NCBI GenBank assembly: GCA_038916785.1
Contig: JBCLBO010000001.1
Span: 62,001 to 126,000, forward strand
DNA length: 64,000 nt
Direction of reading: 5' to 3'
Source of the DNA: VFKU01 sp038916785
Lineage (GTDB): Bacteria > Hydrogenedentota > Hydrogenedentia > Hydrogenedentales > GCA-2746185
Shown: one piece after another, positions 24,924-34,185 of the stretch
Numbering within the stretch: position 1 is the first letter of the stretch
Layout: the number at the start of each line of letters is the position of its first letter
Notes under the pieces: generated by a model
Seen by the model: the letters and a program-made list of their open reading frames with translations, nothing else
Databases searched by the model: none
What the model was told of the DNA's origin: nothing
Position numbers and translations under genes: made by a program

Positions 24924-25348
24924 ATCGACGCGCTGCATTCGGCCGGCGCCTGCGCGATGAGCGCGGCCTCGCCCTGGTCGAAACCGCGATCGTCATCCTG
25001 CTGCTGCTGTTCATCACCTTCGCGATGATGGAATTCAGCTGGCTCTTCCACCGCATTCAGCAAATCAACAACGGCGCGCGCGAAGGCGCGCGCCTCGCGG
25101 TACTCCCCGATCGCACTGCGGGGGAAGCCATCGCGCGGGTCAACACGTTGATGGCCGGCTTCGGCATCGCGGGCGCTACCGTCACGGTCAATCCGGCCGA
25201 TACCTCCAATCTGGCGTCAGGCGCTCTGATTAAGGTCACTGTGAAAGTCCCGGTGAGAAACGTGATGCTGACCGGGCTGTTTCTAGCGCAGAGTTTCTTG
25301 GGTGGAAACTTGAGTACATCGGCGACGATGGCCAAGGAGAGTCCATAA
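24911..25348 (+). CDS. tadE: TadE-like pseudopilin
   Basis: The start is GTG 24911, inside the end of cpaA, since the frame has no ATG before the signature. The 145-residue protein has the TadE pattern: a basic leader, then E-R-G-L-A-L-V-E-T-A-I-V-I-L-L-L-L-F and N-N-G-A-R-E-G-A-R-L-A-V. TadE-type pseudopilins are cleaved by CpaA and help assemble the pilus. The C-terminal half is a small beta-rich periplasmic domain. Confidence 0.9.
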   Translation: MERLNRRAAFGRRLRDERGLALVETAIVILLLLFITFAMMEFSWLFHRIQQINNGAREGARLAVLPDRTAGEAIARVNTLMAGFGIAGATVTVNPADTSNLASGALIKVTVKVPVRNVMLTGLFLAQSFLGGNLSTSATMAKESP

Positions 25349-25432
25349 GGATTGGTGCGATTCTTGCACCTTAGGGCAGGGGTCCAGACGACAAACGGCC
25401 TGAAAACGGCCAACGGTTCTAGGAGAAGTCCA

Positions 25433-26425
25433 ATGAAGATCAGGTGGTCGATCGTATTTCTAGGCTTGTTTGGCGTGGTGGCGGCCGTCGCCGCTGCCGT
25501 CATCACCGCCAGTCTGAGTGCCCAGGGCATTCAGGCGGTGGGCCCCGCAGCTCCGCGCGAAGTGACAATTCTCGTCGCTGCGCACGACTTGCGGGCCATG
25601 GAAGTCATCACCGAGGACGACGTTGTGGCAAAAAAAATCCCCGAAAAAGTAGCGACGGACTCCCAGTATTCGGATCCGACCCAGGTGGTCGGGCGCATGT
25701 TAAGCCTCTCAGTCAAGCAGGGTCAGCCGCTGGCGAAGAATTCGTTCCCCGCCGACGGATCGGGCCTGCTGCTCGCCGCGCATCTGCCGCACGGCCAGCG
25801 CGCGGTCACGCTTTCGCTCGACGATCACGCTGGGCTCGAGCGGATCATCTACCCCGGTTGCATCGTCGACGTCGTTGTCTCGTTCACGCTTGACGCGAGC
25901 GACGACATCGGTCGGGCCGTGTCGACGACGATGTTGCAAAACATCGAAGTGCTCGCGGTCGAGGACAGCACCGTGGTGAACAAGGAAAACGCGGAGACGG
26001 AGGAGGCGCGCTCGACCCGCAGCAGTACGCGCCGCTTGCTGGTGACCGTGATGGTCAATTCCAAGCAAGCCGAAGCGCTTCAGCTCGCGGTGGAGCACGG
26101 CAAAATCTCGCTGGCGATGCGCAACCCCGCGGACCTCGCGGATGCGACGTCGGATGCGACGGTGCTGGCTGAAGGGCAGTTGGCGCAGTTGGCGCAACTG
26201 CTGGGTCCCAAGGTCGGTCACGGTGACCGCCTCGAAGAACAAGCGATCGCGCAGGTCGCGTCCGGGGCCGATGACTCGCAGCCGGCGGCCGCGCTTGAAC
26301 CGTTAAAGGAAACCGTTGCTTCGGCGACGCCTGAATACAGCGCGCCCAAGGGCCCGAGCCCGTGGGAAATCGAGGTCTTTCGCGCGATGAGCAAAGAAAC
26401 CACGTTTATCCCGGCCCAGAATTAA
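25433..26425 (+). CDS. cpaB: Flp pilus assembly protein CpaB/RcpC
   Basis: The 330-residue periplasmic protein has an N-terminal membrane helix (about 5-28), an SAF domain (I-L-V-A-A-H-D-L-R-A-M-E-V-I-T-E-D-D-V and S-V-K-Q-G-Q-P-L-A-K-N-S-F) and a RcpC/CpaB C-terminal domain (R-A-V-T-L-S-L-D-D-H-A-G, P-G-C-I-V-D-V-V-V-S). AGGAGA precedes the ATG. Together with CpaC it forms the periplasmic and outer-membrane part of the Tad machine. Confidence 0.93.
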   Translation: MKIRWSIVFLGLFGVVAAVAAAVITASLSAQGIQAVGPAAPREVTILVAAHDLRAMEVITEDDVVAKKIPEKVATDSQYSDPTQVVGRMLSLSVKQGQPLAKNSFPADGSGLLLAAHLPHGQRAVTLSLDDHAGLERIIYPGCIVDVVVSFTLDASDDIGRAVSTTMLQNIEVLAVEDSTVVNKENAETEEARSTRSSTRRLLVTVMVNSKQAEALQLAVEHGKISLAMRNPADLADATSDATVLAEGQLAQLAQLLGPKVGHGDRLEEQAIAQVASGADDSQPAAALEPLKETVASATPEYSAPKGPSPWEIEVFRAMSKETTFIPAQN

Positions 26426-26445
26426 CCGGTAGGGGAGGAGAGATT

Positions 26446-28023
26446 GTGAACACCGTAAACGGACTCGAAGTTACGCGGCGCGCGCGGCGCGCCCTGGCGG
26501 CGGTACTCGCTTCGATGGCGACGGGCGCGCTGGGCGTCTACGCGCAAGAAGCGCCGGTCCGGTTGACCAGCGAAGGCCCGGTGGCTGTCAGCAAGGAGCT
26601 GAACTTGAGCGTGGGCCAATCGGCCGCGTTGCGCTCCTCGTGGAACATCAAGCGCGTCTCCGTCGCCAATCCTGAAGTGGCGGACGTGGACGCGCTCGAG
26701 ACGAACGAGGTGCTGGTCATCGCCAAGGAAGTCGGCAAGACCGACCTCATCCTGTGGGGCGACAACGGCGAAGTCTTTACGACCTCGGTCGCCGTCGACG
26801 TCGACATCAAGCAGCTCAACATAGACCTAGTGTCGCTGTTCCCGCGCTCCACGGTGCAGGTCACGCGTTCGCAGGACGTATATTTCGCCCGGGGCATCTT
26901 CGATACGGCCGACGAGGCGCGCCAGTTGGGCGAGTTCCTCAATGCGGCCGAGATCAAGTTTGTCGATATGACCAGCGTCGCGGGCCTGCAGCAGGTCATG
27001 ATTAAGGTGACCGTCGCCGAGGTCAATCGCGTGGCGATCAAGAACATGGGCACAAACATCCTCAAGGCCGGCGAAGACTTCTTCGGCGTGAGCATGCCTG
27101 GGCCTTCGGGCGGCGGCGCGCCCAATCAGTTCCCGATCATCCCCGGCGGCAACGCGAGCTCAGGCAACCTCCCCTTCACCTTTGGGGAAAGCGCGGTCAG
27201 CCCCTTCAACACGCTTATCCTCGGATTCCCGAATGCGGACCTGGCCTTCTTCGTCGAGGCACTTGCCGAAAACCAGTTCCTCAAGATCTTGGCGGAGCCG
27301 ACGCTGATTGCGCTGAGCGGTCAGGAAGCCAACTTCCTGGCCGGCGGCGAATATCCGATTCCCGTCGCGCAGGGCGGTGGGAGCGGTTCGGTCTCGGTCG
27401 AGTACAAAGAGTTCGGTATCCGCCTGAGCTTCACGCCTACCGTGTTGGGCGATGGGCGCATCCGCCTCAAAGTCGCGCCGGAAGTCAGCGACATCTCCAA
27501 CCTGGGCGCGGTCGAAATCCAGGGTTTCCGTATCCCCTCACTGCTCACGCGGCGTGCCGAGACGGTCCTCGAAATGTCCAGCGGCCAGACCTTCTCGATG
27601 GCCGGCCTACTCAGCCAGAGCGTCGCCGCGCGCAACTCGCGCACGCCGTTCCTGGGCGATCTGCCGGTCCTCGGCCAGCTCTTCCGCTCGGTCAGCTATC
27701 AGAAAGGCGAGAGCGAACTGGTCATCCTCGTGACGCCGACGCTGGTCGAGCCGCTGGACCACGCGACGCGCCGTCCGGTGCCCGGCGACTTGCATGAATC
27801 CCCGAACGACTGGGAGCTCTTCGGCTTGGGCAAATTCGAAGGCCATACGAAGACGGCCAAGAGCGATGACGCCGATGCCGCCGCCACCGCCGACCTTGGC
27901 GAGATCGAAGACCTCAAAGGTCCGGGCGCGTGGGCGGGGTACTACGACGACAAGCAGCCGGGCCAGAAGACCGCCGGCGCGGTACAGGAAGCCAAAGTCG
28001 AAGTCGAGACGCTGAACAACTAG
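26446..28023 (+). CDS. cpaC: Tad secretin CpaC/RcpA
   Basis: The start is GTG 26446 after AGGGGAGGAG. The 525-residue outer-membrane secretin has a signal peptide, the pilus-assembly N-domain (L-S-V-G-Q-S-A-A-L, V-A-N-P-E-V-A-D-V), a second ring domain, and the secretin core (L-A-E-P-T-L-I-A-L-S-G-Q-E-A-N-F-L-A-G-G-E). The motif V-I-L-V-T-P-T-L-V-E-P-L ends the core. The last 60 residues are an acidic extension with repeated A/D that has no assigned role. Confidence 0.95.
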   Translation: MNTVNGLEVTRRARRALAAVLASMATGALGVYAQEAPVRLTSEGPVAVSKELNLSVGQSAALRSSWNIKRVSVANPEVADVDALETNEVLVIAKEVGKTDLILWGDNGEVFTTSVAVDVDIKQLNIDLVSLFPRSTVQVTRSQDVYFARGIFDTADEARQLGEFLNAAEIKFVDMTSVAGLQQVMIKVTVAEVNRVAIKNMGTNILKAGEDFFGVSMPGPSGGGAPNQFPIIPGGNASSGNLPFTFGESAVSPFNTLILGFPNADLAFFVEALAENQFLKILAEPTLIALSGQEANFLAGGEYPIPVAQGGGSGSVSVEYKEFGIRLSFTPTVLGDGRIRLKVAPEVSDISNLGAVEIQGFRIPSLLTRRAETVLEMSSGQTFSMAGLLSQSVAARNSRTPFLGDLPVLGQLFRSVSYQKGESELVILVTPTLVEPLDHATRRPVPGDLHESPNDWELFGLGKFEGHTKTAKSDDADAAATADLGEIEDLKGPGAWAGYYDDKQPGQKTAGAVQEAKVEVETLNN

Positions 28024-28070
28024 ACGGTTGGAATCCAGGGCCGGAAGGCCGGCCCAAGGGGGACGTGGCG

Positions 28071-29261
28071 ATGAAAATCAAGAACAACATACTGGTGCTG
28101 ACGAGCGACGTGGACACGGAAACTACGCTCCGCATCCTGCTGGCCTCGGACGAGTGCACGGGCGATATCCAGGTGTATCGCAGCCTCGAAGCGCTGGCGG
28201 TGGCCCTCGATCGCGCCCTGGCGCCGGTGGTGCTGGTGGATATCGATCCCGATCCGCGCGGGCTGCTGGATCGCCTCGAACCGCTTGTCAACCAGTATCT
28301 CAATACAAAGTTCGTCGTGCTTGCGCGGGAACTGAAGAACGACATCGTGCTTCAGGCGATGCAGGTGGGCGTGCGCTACGTGCAGCTTAAAGAACGCATC
28401 ACCATCGAGCTGCCGCCGATCATTCAGCGCGTCATGTCCAATGCCCCCTCCAACGGCCGGCACCTGGGCTCCGCGATCACGGTCCTGTCGGCCGGCGGCG
28501 GCGCGGGAGGCACGACGATCGCAGTCAATCTGGCCAACGAACTGCAGATTCTGTGCGGCGAGCCTGTGCTCATCACCGATCTCGACTACGCCTACGGCGC
28601 GGTCGCCGCCTACTTGGAGTTGGAAGGCAAATACGGTATTGCCGACGTGCTCAGCCACGACGGCGCCATAGACGCCGATCTCGTGGAGACGACCTCGGTG
28701 CGCCATTCGGATTCTATCCGCGCGTTGTTGAGTCCCGCGAGCGTGAGCTTCGGGCGCCACAGCGTCATCAACCAGGAGCGTCTGGGCGAAGCGATCGGCG
28801 CCTGCAAAGCCCGCCACAGGTTCACGGTGTTCGATGCACCCCGAATCTCGATGGACGCCGCTGCCACTCTCGCCATTGAAAGCGAGGCGACGCTCATCGT
28901 GTTACAGCCGGTGGTGAAGGACATCCGGGTGTCGCGCAACATGATCCAGGCCCTGCTCGATCGCGAGGTCCCGGTCGAGCGGATCAAGCCGATCCTGAAC
29001 CGGTACCGCAAGCGGCGCGAAATTGTCAGCGTCGAAGAGGTCCAGAAGGCCCTCGGCGGCGTTGCGCCGATCTGCCTGAGCAACGACTACATTGCCGCAA
29101 GCAACGGGAACAACTACGGAAACTTTCTGTCGAATTCGGCGCCGCGTTCGGCGCTGCGCAAGGACGTTATGGAACTCGCTTCGATGTTCTCCTCGGCCGA
29201 GGAGAAGCGCGGTGCCGAAGCGGACAAAGCGTCGTCGGCGTTTCGCCGTCTGACCGTGTGA
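28071..29261 (+). CDS. tadZ: TadZ/CpaE-like ATPase with receiver-like domain
   Basis: The 396-residue cytoplasmic protein has a receiver-like domain (V-L-V-D-I-D-P, Asp near 57) and a MinD/ParA-type domain from about 135. The deviant Walker A reads S-A-G-G-G-A-G-G-T-T (140-149), so both the signature and catalytic Lys positions are Gly. Atypical Walker boxes are known in TadZ proteins. It should set the polar position of the pilus machine. AAGGGGGA precedes the ATG at 28071. Confidence 0.9.
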   Translation: MKIKNNILVLTSDVDTETTLRILLASDECTGDIQVYRSLEALAVALDRALAPVVLVDIDPDPRGLLDRLEPLVNQYLNTKFVVLARELKNDIVLQAMQVGVRYVQLKERITIELPPIIQRVMSNAPSNGRHLGSAITVLSAGGGAGGTTIAVNLANELQILCGEPVLITDLDYAYGAVAAYLELEGKYGIADVLSHDGAIDADLVETTSVRHSDSIRALLSPASVSFGRHSVINQERLGEAIGACKARHRFTVFDAPRISMDAAATLAIESEATLIVLQPVVKDIRVSRNMIQALLDREVPVERIKPILNRYRKRREIVSVEEVQKALGGVAPICLSNDYIAASNGNNYGNFLSNSAPRSALRKDVMELASMFSSAEEKRGAEADKASSAFRRLTV

Positions 29262-29271
29262 AGGGGTGGCC

Positions 29272-30600
29272 ATGAACGAGCGTAACACTAAATCAAACGA
29301 CGAACTGAAGGTGACGGTCCACGCGCGCATGTTGGAGCGCCTCGACTTCCAGCAAGCGCGTCACATGCCGGTCGAGCAACTCTACCAGGAGTGCTCGCGG
29401 CAGATTGACCAAATCCTCTCGGAGATGAACCGGCCGCTGTCCGCACCGGAGAAGGCGCAGTTGATCCGCGAAGTGCTCGACGCCGTGTTCGGCATGGGCC
29501 CGATCGAGGAATTTCTCCGCGACCCCGAAGTGAGCGACGTGCTCGTGAACGGTCCAGACCAGATTTACATTGAAAAGCACGGCGTGCTGCTCAAGACCAA
29601 CGTGCGCTTCCGCGACAGCGAACAGGTTTTGCAGGTCATTCAACGCATCGCCGCGCAGGTCGGCCGCCGAATCGACGAGAGCTCGCCGATGCTGGATGCG
29701 CGCCTCAAAGACGGATCGCGCGTGAACGCGATCATCCCGCCGCTCTCCCTGACCGGGCCCACGCTCAGCATCCGCCGCTTCGGCACGATTTCGCTCGACA
29801 CGCGCCCGATGGTCGAAGCCGGCTCGTTCACGGACGACATGGCCCAGTTCATGGAGGCCTGCGTGCGCGCGAAACTGAGCGTCCTGATCTCCGGTGGTAC
29901 GGGCTCGGGTAAGACGACGCTGCTCAACGTGCTCTCGCGCTGGATTCCGAACGACGAGCGCGTGGTCACGATTGAAGACGCGGCGGAGTTGCAGTTGCAA
30001 CAGGACCACGTGGTGCGTCTCGAAACCCGCCCCGCGAACGTCGAGGGCAAGGGCGAAGTCTCGCAGCGCTCGCTGCTGAGAAACTGCCTGCGCATGAGGC
30101 CCGACCGGATCATCATGGGTGAGGTGCGCGGTGCCGAGGCGCTGGACATGTTGCAGGCGATGAACACCGGTCACGAAGGTTCAATGACGACGGTGCACGC
30201 CAACAGCCCGCGCGACGCCTTCACGCGTCTGGAAAACATGGTCAGCATGGCCGGCCTGAATTTCCCGATCATGGCTATCCGCCAGCAGATATCTTCCGCG
30301 ATCGACATTCTTGTCCATATGATACGCCTCACCGGCGGACGCCGCAAACTTGTGTCCATCGCCGAAGTGACCGGCATGGAGCAAGACACCGTGCTGATAC
30401 AGGAAATCTTCCGCTTCAAACAGTCAGGTATCGGCCCGGACGGGCACGCCAAGGGTATGTTCGAAGTCTGCGGCATCCGCCCGACCGTGATGCCGCGCAT
30501 CGAGGCTGAGGGCATCACCTTCCCCGACGGCTTTTTCCAACAACGCACAATCGCTCCGGGTACGCCGCACGTCAAGGGCAAGGAGGTGGCGCGTGTTTAA
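29272..30600 (+). CDS. cpaF: Tad secretion ATPase CpaF/TadA
   Basis: The 442-residue hexameric ATPase drives Flp pilus extension. It shows the Walker A block S-G-G-T-G-S-G-K-T-T-L-L-N, an Asp box E-D-A-A-E-L, Walker B I-I-M-G-E-V-R-G-A-E-A and the His box T-T-V-H-A-N-S. The N-terminal helical domain and V-S-D-V-L-V-N-G-P-D are typical. The ATG at 29272 has AAGGGG 5 bases upstream. The next gene overlaps by 8 bases. Confidence 0.97.
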   Translation: MNERNTKSNDELKVTVHARMLERLDFQQARHMPVEQLYQECSRQIDQILSEMNRPLSAPEKAQLIREVLDAVFGMGPIEEFLRDPEVSDVLVNGPDQIYIEKHGVLLKTNVRFRDSEQVLQVIQRIAAQVGRRIDESSPMLDARLKDGSRVNAIIPPLSLTGPTLSIRRFGTISLDTRPMVEAGSFTDDMAQFMEACVRAKLSVLISGGTGSGKTTLLNVLSRWIPNDERVVTIEDAAELQLQQDHVVRLETRPANVEGKGEVSQRSLLRNCLRMRPDRIIMGEVRGAEALDMLQAMNTGHEGSMTTVHANSPRDAFTRLENMVSMAGLNFPIMAIRQQISSAIDILVHMIRLTGGRRKLVSIAEVTGMEQDTVLIQEIFRFKQSGIGPDGHAKGMFEVCGIRPTVMPRIEAEGITFPDGFFQQRTIAPGTPHVKGKEVARV

Positions 30601-31591
30601 TCTCGACGAGTTCTTCGGCGTCAGTCCGGTCGCCTTAATTACGGCAGTGTCGGTGTTCGCGCTCGTGTGCTCGGTGTGGTTTATCGGGACCACGGTCGTG
30701 TATATCCGCCGCACCCGCCGCGAGAAGAAGATCGCGGACCGGCTGAACATGGAGCTCGACGCGTCGTCCAAGGTGCGCACGTTGCGCCTGTGGCACAACG
30801 GCCGCAGCGGCACCACGACCGTGCTCGATCAGATGACGCCCGGCCTGATCGCCCGTTGGCTGGAACGCACGCGCAGCGGCTTGAACTGGGGCGGACCGGT
30901 GGCGACCTTGGCGCTGTTCCTAATTTCGCTGATGCTGGTCGGGTTCATCCTGGCGTATGTGCTGACGCAGAACATTGTGGTCGCGGCCGCCTTGCCCGCG
31001 CTGCTTCCCTTCGTCATCAATTTCATTGTCGCAAGCCGCACGACGCGCAAAGAAGCGCTATTCGAGCGTCAGTTGGCCGACGCGCTGGGCGTGGCGACGC
31101 GATCGCTGCGCGCGGGTCAGCCGCTGATGGCGGCGTTCCAGGTGATCGTGGAGGAGCTCGAGCCGCCGGTGAGCTTGGTATTCGCGGAGATCATTCAGCA
31201 GCAGCAGTTGGGCAAAAACCTCGAGGAGTCGATCCGCGCGGCGACCGCTAAATCGCACAGCGACGACATGAAGCTCTTTGCCGCCTCGACCATTATCCAG
31301 ATGCGCAGCGGCGGCAATATGGCGGACATGATGGACCGGCTCGTGGCGGTCATCCGCGACCGCATCCGCCTGCAACGCCGGGTGCGCGTGCTCACGTCGC
31401 AGGCGCAATTTAGCAAGCGCGTGCTCATCGCCATTCCGTTTATTCTCATTCTTATGCTCCTGCTCTCGAACGCGGACTATCTCGCGCCGCTGGTTGAGAC
31501 CGAAATGGGGCGCATCCTCCTGGGGCTCGCTGTGGCGTTCCTGGTCGTTGGTTCGTGGGTCATGAACAAGATGACGGTTCTCAAATATTGA
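30593..31591 (+). CDS. tadB: Tad inner-membrane protein TadB
   Basis: The 332-residue T2SF-domain protein starts at GTG 30593, overlapping the end of cpaF. There is one N-terminal helix, a pair of helices near 105-150, the cytoplasmic T2SF domain (F-E-R-Q-L-A-D-A-L-G-V-A-T-R-S-L-R-A-G-Q-P-L-M-A-A-F) and two C-terminal helices. It pairs with TadC to form the inner-membrane platform for CpaF. Confidence 0.94.
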   Translation: MFNLDEFFGVSPVALITAVSVFALVCSVWFIGTTVVYIRRTRREKKIADRLNMELDASSKVRTLRLWHNGRSGTTTVLDQMTPGLIARWLERTRSGLNWGGPVATLALFLISLMLVGFILAYVLTQNIVVAAALPALLPFVINFIVASRTTRKEALFERQLADALGVATRSLRAGQPLMAAFQVIVEELEPPVSLVFAEIIQQQQLGKNLEESIRAATAKSHSDDMKLFAASTIIQMRSGGNMADMMDRLVAVIRDRIRLQRRVRVLTSQAQFSKRVLIAIPFILILMLLLSNADYLAPLVETEMGRILLGLAVAFLVVGSWVMNKMTVLKY

Positions 31592-31622
31592 GGGGTTTCT
31601 CCGAAACACGGGGATTGACGAT

Positions 31623-32546
31623 ATGACAATCATGATGAGCTCGACAGCGGTACTCATCGCGGTACTGACGTTCACCGCGGTGCTGTGCATCGGCGGGGCC
31701 TTCATTGTGGCCGGCGGGGCGCAGCGCCAACGGCTCATGGCGCGCCTGCGGCCGCGTTCGCAGGTGCAGGGCGATGCGTCGCTCTCCATGCGCGCGTTCT
31801 TTGCGCGCATGTTCTCCCGCGTGGGCAAGAGAGTCTCGCCCAAGGGGCTATCGGTCGGTCTTCAAAAACAGATGGTCCATGCCGGATTCTACAGCCCCGG
31901 CGCGGGCGTTATCTTCATCGGAATCAAGGCGCTGCTCTTCGCGGCGGCCGTCGTCGTCTTCGGCTTCGCCACGACCTTGGTGAGTTATCCGCTTCCAATG
32001 GAAATGATGGGGGCGATCAGCCTCTCCGGCCTGATGTCCTTCGTGCCGAACCTGTTCCTGGGCCTGCGCATCAGTCAGCGTCAGCAGGAAATCCGCCGGC
32101 ATTTGCCTGACGCGATCGACCTCCTGGAGATTTGCGTCTCCGCCGGTATGGGTCTGGATCAGGCCTGGCTCGCTGTGGAAGAGCAGGTCCGGGCCGTAAG
32201 CCAGGAACTGGCGAACGAGATCGCGCTCAGCAACCTCGAGATTCACCTCGGCGCGGATCGCGCCACCTCCATGCGCCATATGGCCGAGCGCACCGGCGCG
32301 GACGAACTCAATTCGCTCGTCGCGGTGCTGGTCCAGTCCGAGCGCTTCGGTACGAGCCTGACGGAAGCGCTGCGCGTGTTTACGAAGGACATGCGCGAGC
32401 TGCGCAGCCAGCGCGCCGAGGAAAGCGCAGAAACAATGGCGGTGAAGATGATCTTCCCGATGGTGGGGTTTATCTTCCCTGTGATTTTTATCGTTGCAGT
32501 GGGTCCGGCCGGCATCACGTTGGCCGAGATGTTTGGTAGTAACTAG
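31623..32546 (+). CDS. tadC: Tad inner-membrane protein TadC
   Basis: The 307-residue protein has a T2SF domain (I-R-R-H-L-P-D-A-I-D-L-L-E-I-C-V-S-A-G-M-G-L-D-Q-A, then S-E-R-F-G-T-S-L) flanked by membrane helices, with a C-terminal hydrophobic segment ending in G-P-A-G-I-T-L-A-E. It lies 31 bases after tadB, as in all Tad clusters I know. Confidence 0.94.
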   Translation: MTIMMSSTAVLIAVLTFTAVLCIGGAFIVAGGAQRQRLMARLRPRSQVQGDASLSMRAFFARMFSRVGKRVSPKGLSVGLQKQMVHAGFYSPGAGVIFIGIKALLFAAAVVVFGFATTLVSYPLPMEMMGAISLSGLMSFVPNLFLGLRISQRQQEIRRHLPDAIDLLEICVSAGMGLDQAWLAVEEQVRAVSQELANEIALSNLEIHLGADRATSMRHMAERTGADELNSLVAVLVQSERFGTSLTEALRVFTKDMRELRSQRAEESAETMAVKMIFPMVGFIFPVIFIVAVGPAGITLAEMFGSN

Positions 32547-32582
32547 GCCCTGGGCCGGACGACATAGCAGGAGGCTATACAC

Positions 32583-33464
32583 ATGAATCGCTTGGTGAAA
32601 TTTGGATCGATGGCGGCGGTGATCGCTGCGACGGGCTGCACGTCCGTCGGCAACGAATACGTCTACGACGACGTGGTCGGGCAGCGCTCGGCGAACCGCG
32701 AGATGGCGACCAGCCAGTACGACGAGCAGACCAAGAATGGCGTGATCCGCCAGAAGACGGTCTTCGCGTATCACTTCGTCGCTGACGCGCCCGCGCTCAA
32801 TGAGCTGGGCGAGCACGACCTCACTATCCTCGCGCGGCACTACAAGGACAACGTCCTTCCCTATGCCGGCACGACGAACGTCATCGAGGAAGTGAAGGTG
32901 TACTTCGACTACAACGAGTCCTTCATCCGCCCAGACGCCAAACCGTCGCTCGACGGCGGCCTCGATCTGCTGGCTAAGAACCCCGGCGCGGACATCATCA
33001 TCACGGGCCACGCCGACCAGCGCGGATCGCAGGAGCACAACGACGCGCTCGGCGCGAAACGTGCCGAGGAAGTCCGCCAGTACCTCGTTTCCAAGGGCGG
33101 CAACCCGGACCGCATCAAGATCGTGAGTCGCGGCAAGCTCGATGCGTCCTCCGTGACGACCGACGAGCCGGGCATGCAGCTTGACCGGCACGCCGTGTTC
33201 CAGGTCGCCGAGACGCAGGAATTCCCCGTGAACCTCAACGTCAAGCAGGGCAGCGCCTCCGAAGAATTGTATGACACGCGCCTCAAGGCCGTGCGCAGCT
33301 TCCTCGAAGCGCAGGGCGTCGATACCAAGCGCATCGCGCTGACCGACGGCTTCCCCGGCGGCGACGGCATGCCCTCGCAGCAGGCGGTCGTGTTCCTGAT
33401 CAACAGCTACACGCCGGAGTCTGAGTCCAACTCGGCGAAGGCGGGATCGGATCCGAGCCCCTGA
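32583..33464 (+). CDS. OmpA-domain lipoprotein of the Tad cluster
   Basis: The 293-residue lipoprotein has the lipobox A-A-T-G-C (Cys 19) and an OmpA-like peptidoglycan-binding domain at about 105-220 (V-Y-F-D-Y-N-E-S-F-I-R-P, I-I-T-G-H-A-D-Q-R-G-S, N-D-A-L-G-A-K-R-A). A further 70-residue domain follows that resembles a second, degenerate OmpA fold (V-R-S-F-L-E-A-Q-G-V-D-T-K-R-I). Such proteins anchor envelope machines to the cell wall. AGGAGG precedes the ATG. Confidence 0.88.
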   Translation: MNRLVKFGSMAAVIAATGCTSVGNEYVYDDVVGQRSANREMATSQYDEQTKNGVIRQKTVFAYHFVADAPALNELGEHDLTILARHYKDNVLPYAGTTNVIEEVKVYFDYNESFIRPDAKPSLDGGLDLLAKNPGADIIITGHADQRGSQEHNDALGAKRAEEVRQYLVSKGGNPDRIKIVSRGKLDASSVTTDEPGMQLDRHAVFQVAETQEFPVNLNVKQGSASEELYDTRLKAVRSFLEAQGVDTKRIALTDGFPGGDGMPSQQAVVFLINSYTPESESNSAKAGSDPSP

Positions 33465-33527
33465 CCCGGACGCCGGGAGTCGTTCCGTAATCCTAACGAG
33501 AGCAATCCACCAAGGGGGGACGAGGAT

Positions 33528-34148
33528 ATGTGGCACGTGATGAGACGAGCGATAGCGGGCTTGGCGATGGGCGCGCTGGCGATTAATTTCGCCGGCTGCG
33601 CCACCACGCAGGCCGCGCAGGAGGACGGATCCTTCGGCGGGAAGGGCGATGAGCAGGCCGGCAGCCCCGCGCCGCGCGCCAACACGATGTACGGCATGTG
33701 CCGCATCTTGCGCGCGCAGGGCAAGACCGAGCAGGCAGAGGTCGCGCTGGTCGGGCTGATGAGCCAGTTTCCCGAATTCAGCCCGACGTATAACGACCTC
33801 GCGGAGATTCAACTCGATCGCGGGCGCCTCGACGACGCGATTCACTACCTGAGCGAGGGCCTGAAAGTCGCGCCGACGGACCCGATCCTGCAAAACAACG
33901 CCGGTGTCTGCGCGCTGCTCAAGCACGACTACGCCGCCGCGCTCGAACATTTCCAGGCCGCGGCGGCCGTCGCGCCCTACGAGGCGCGATACAAGGCCAA
34001 CATCGCGCTGGCGACCGGCCTGAACGGCGATCCGGAGCAGAGCAAAGCGCTCTACGAGGACGTCGTTTCCGCCGATGCCGCCGAACACAACACCCAGATC
34101 ATCAAAGGTTTACTCGCTCCGCAGGTGATCACCCCGCCTACGGACTGA
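33528..34148 (+). CDS. tadD: TPR lipoprotein TadD
   Basis: The 206-residue lipoprotein has the lipobox N-F-A-G-C and TPR units from about 50 to 185 (for example F-S-P-T-Y-N-D-L-A-E-I-Q-L-D-R-G-R-L-D-D-A and L-Q-N-N-A-G-V-C-A-L-L-K-H-D). TadD acts as pilotin and scaffold for the secretin in other Tad systems. AAGGGGGGACGAGG precedes the ATG. Confidence 0.88.
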   Translation: MWHVMRRAIAGLAMGALAINFAGCATTQAAQEDGSFGGKGDEQAGSPAPRANTMYGMCRILRAQGKTEQAEVALVGLMSQFPEFSPTYNDLAEIQLDRGRLDDAIHYLSEGLKVAPTDPILQNNAGVCALLKHDYAAALEHFQAAAAVAPYEARYKANIALATGLNGDPEQSKALYEDVVSADAAEHNTQIIKGLLAPQVITPPTD

Positions 34149-34185
34149 GTTGCTGCGTCCCGGAGTGAATCAAAGGAATCGAGCC

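Noticed and set aside
31848..34088. Very long open frame antisense to tadC, the OmpA gene and tadD
   Set aside because: High G+C gives long shadow frames. This one has no conserved motif and lies opposite three well-supported genes.
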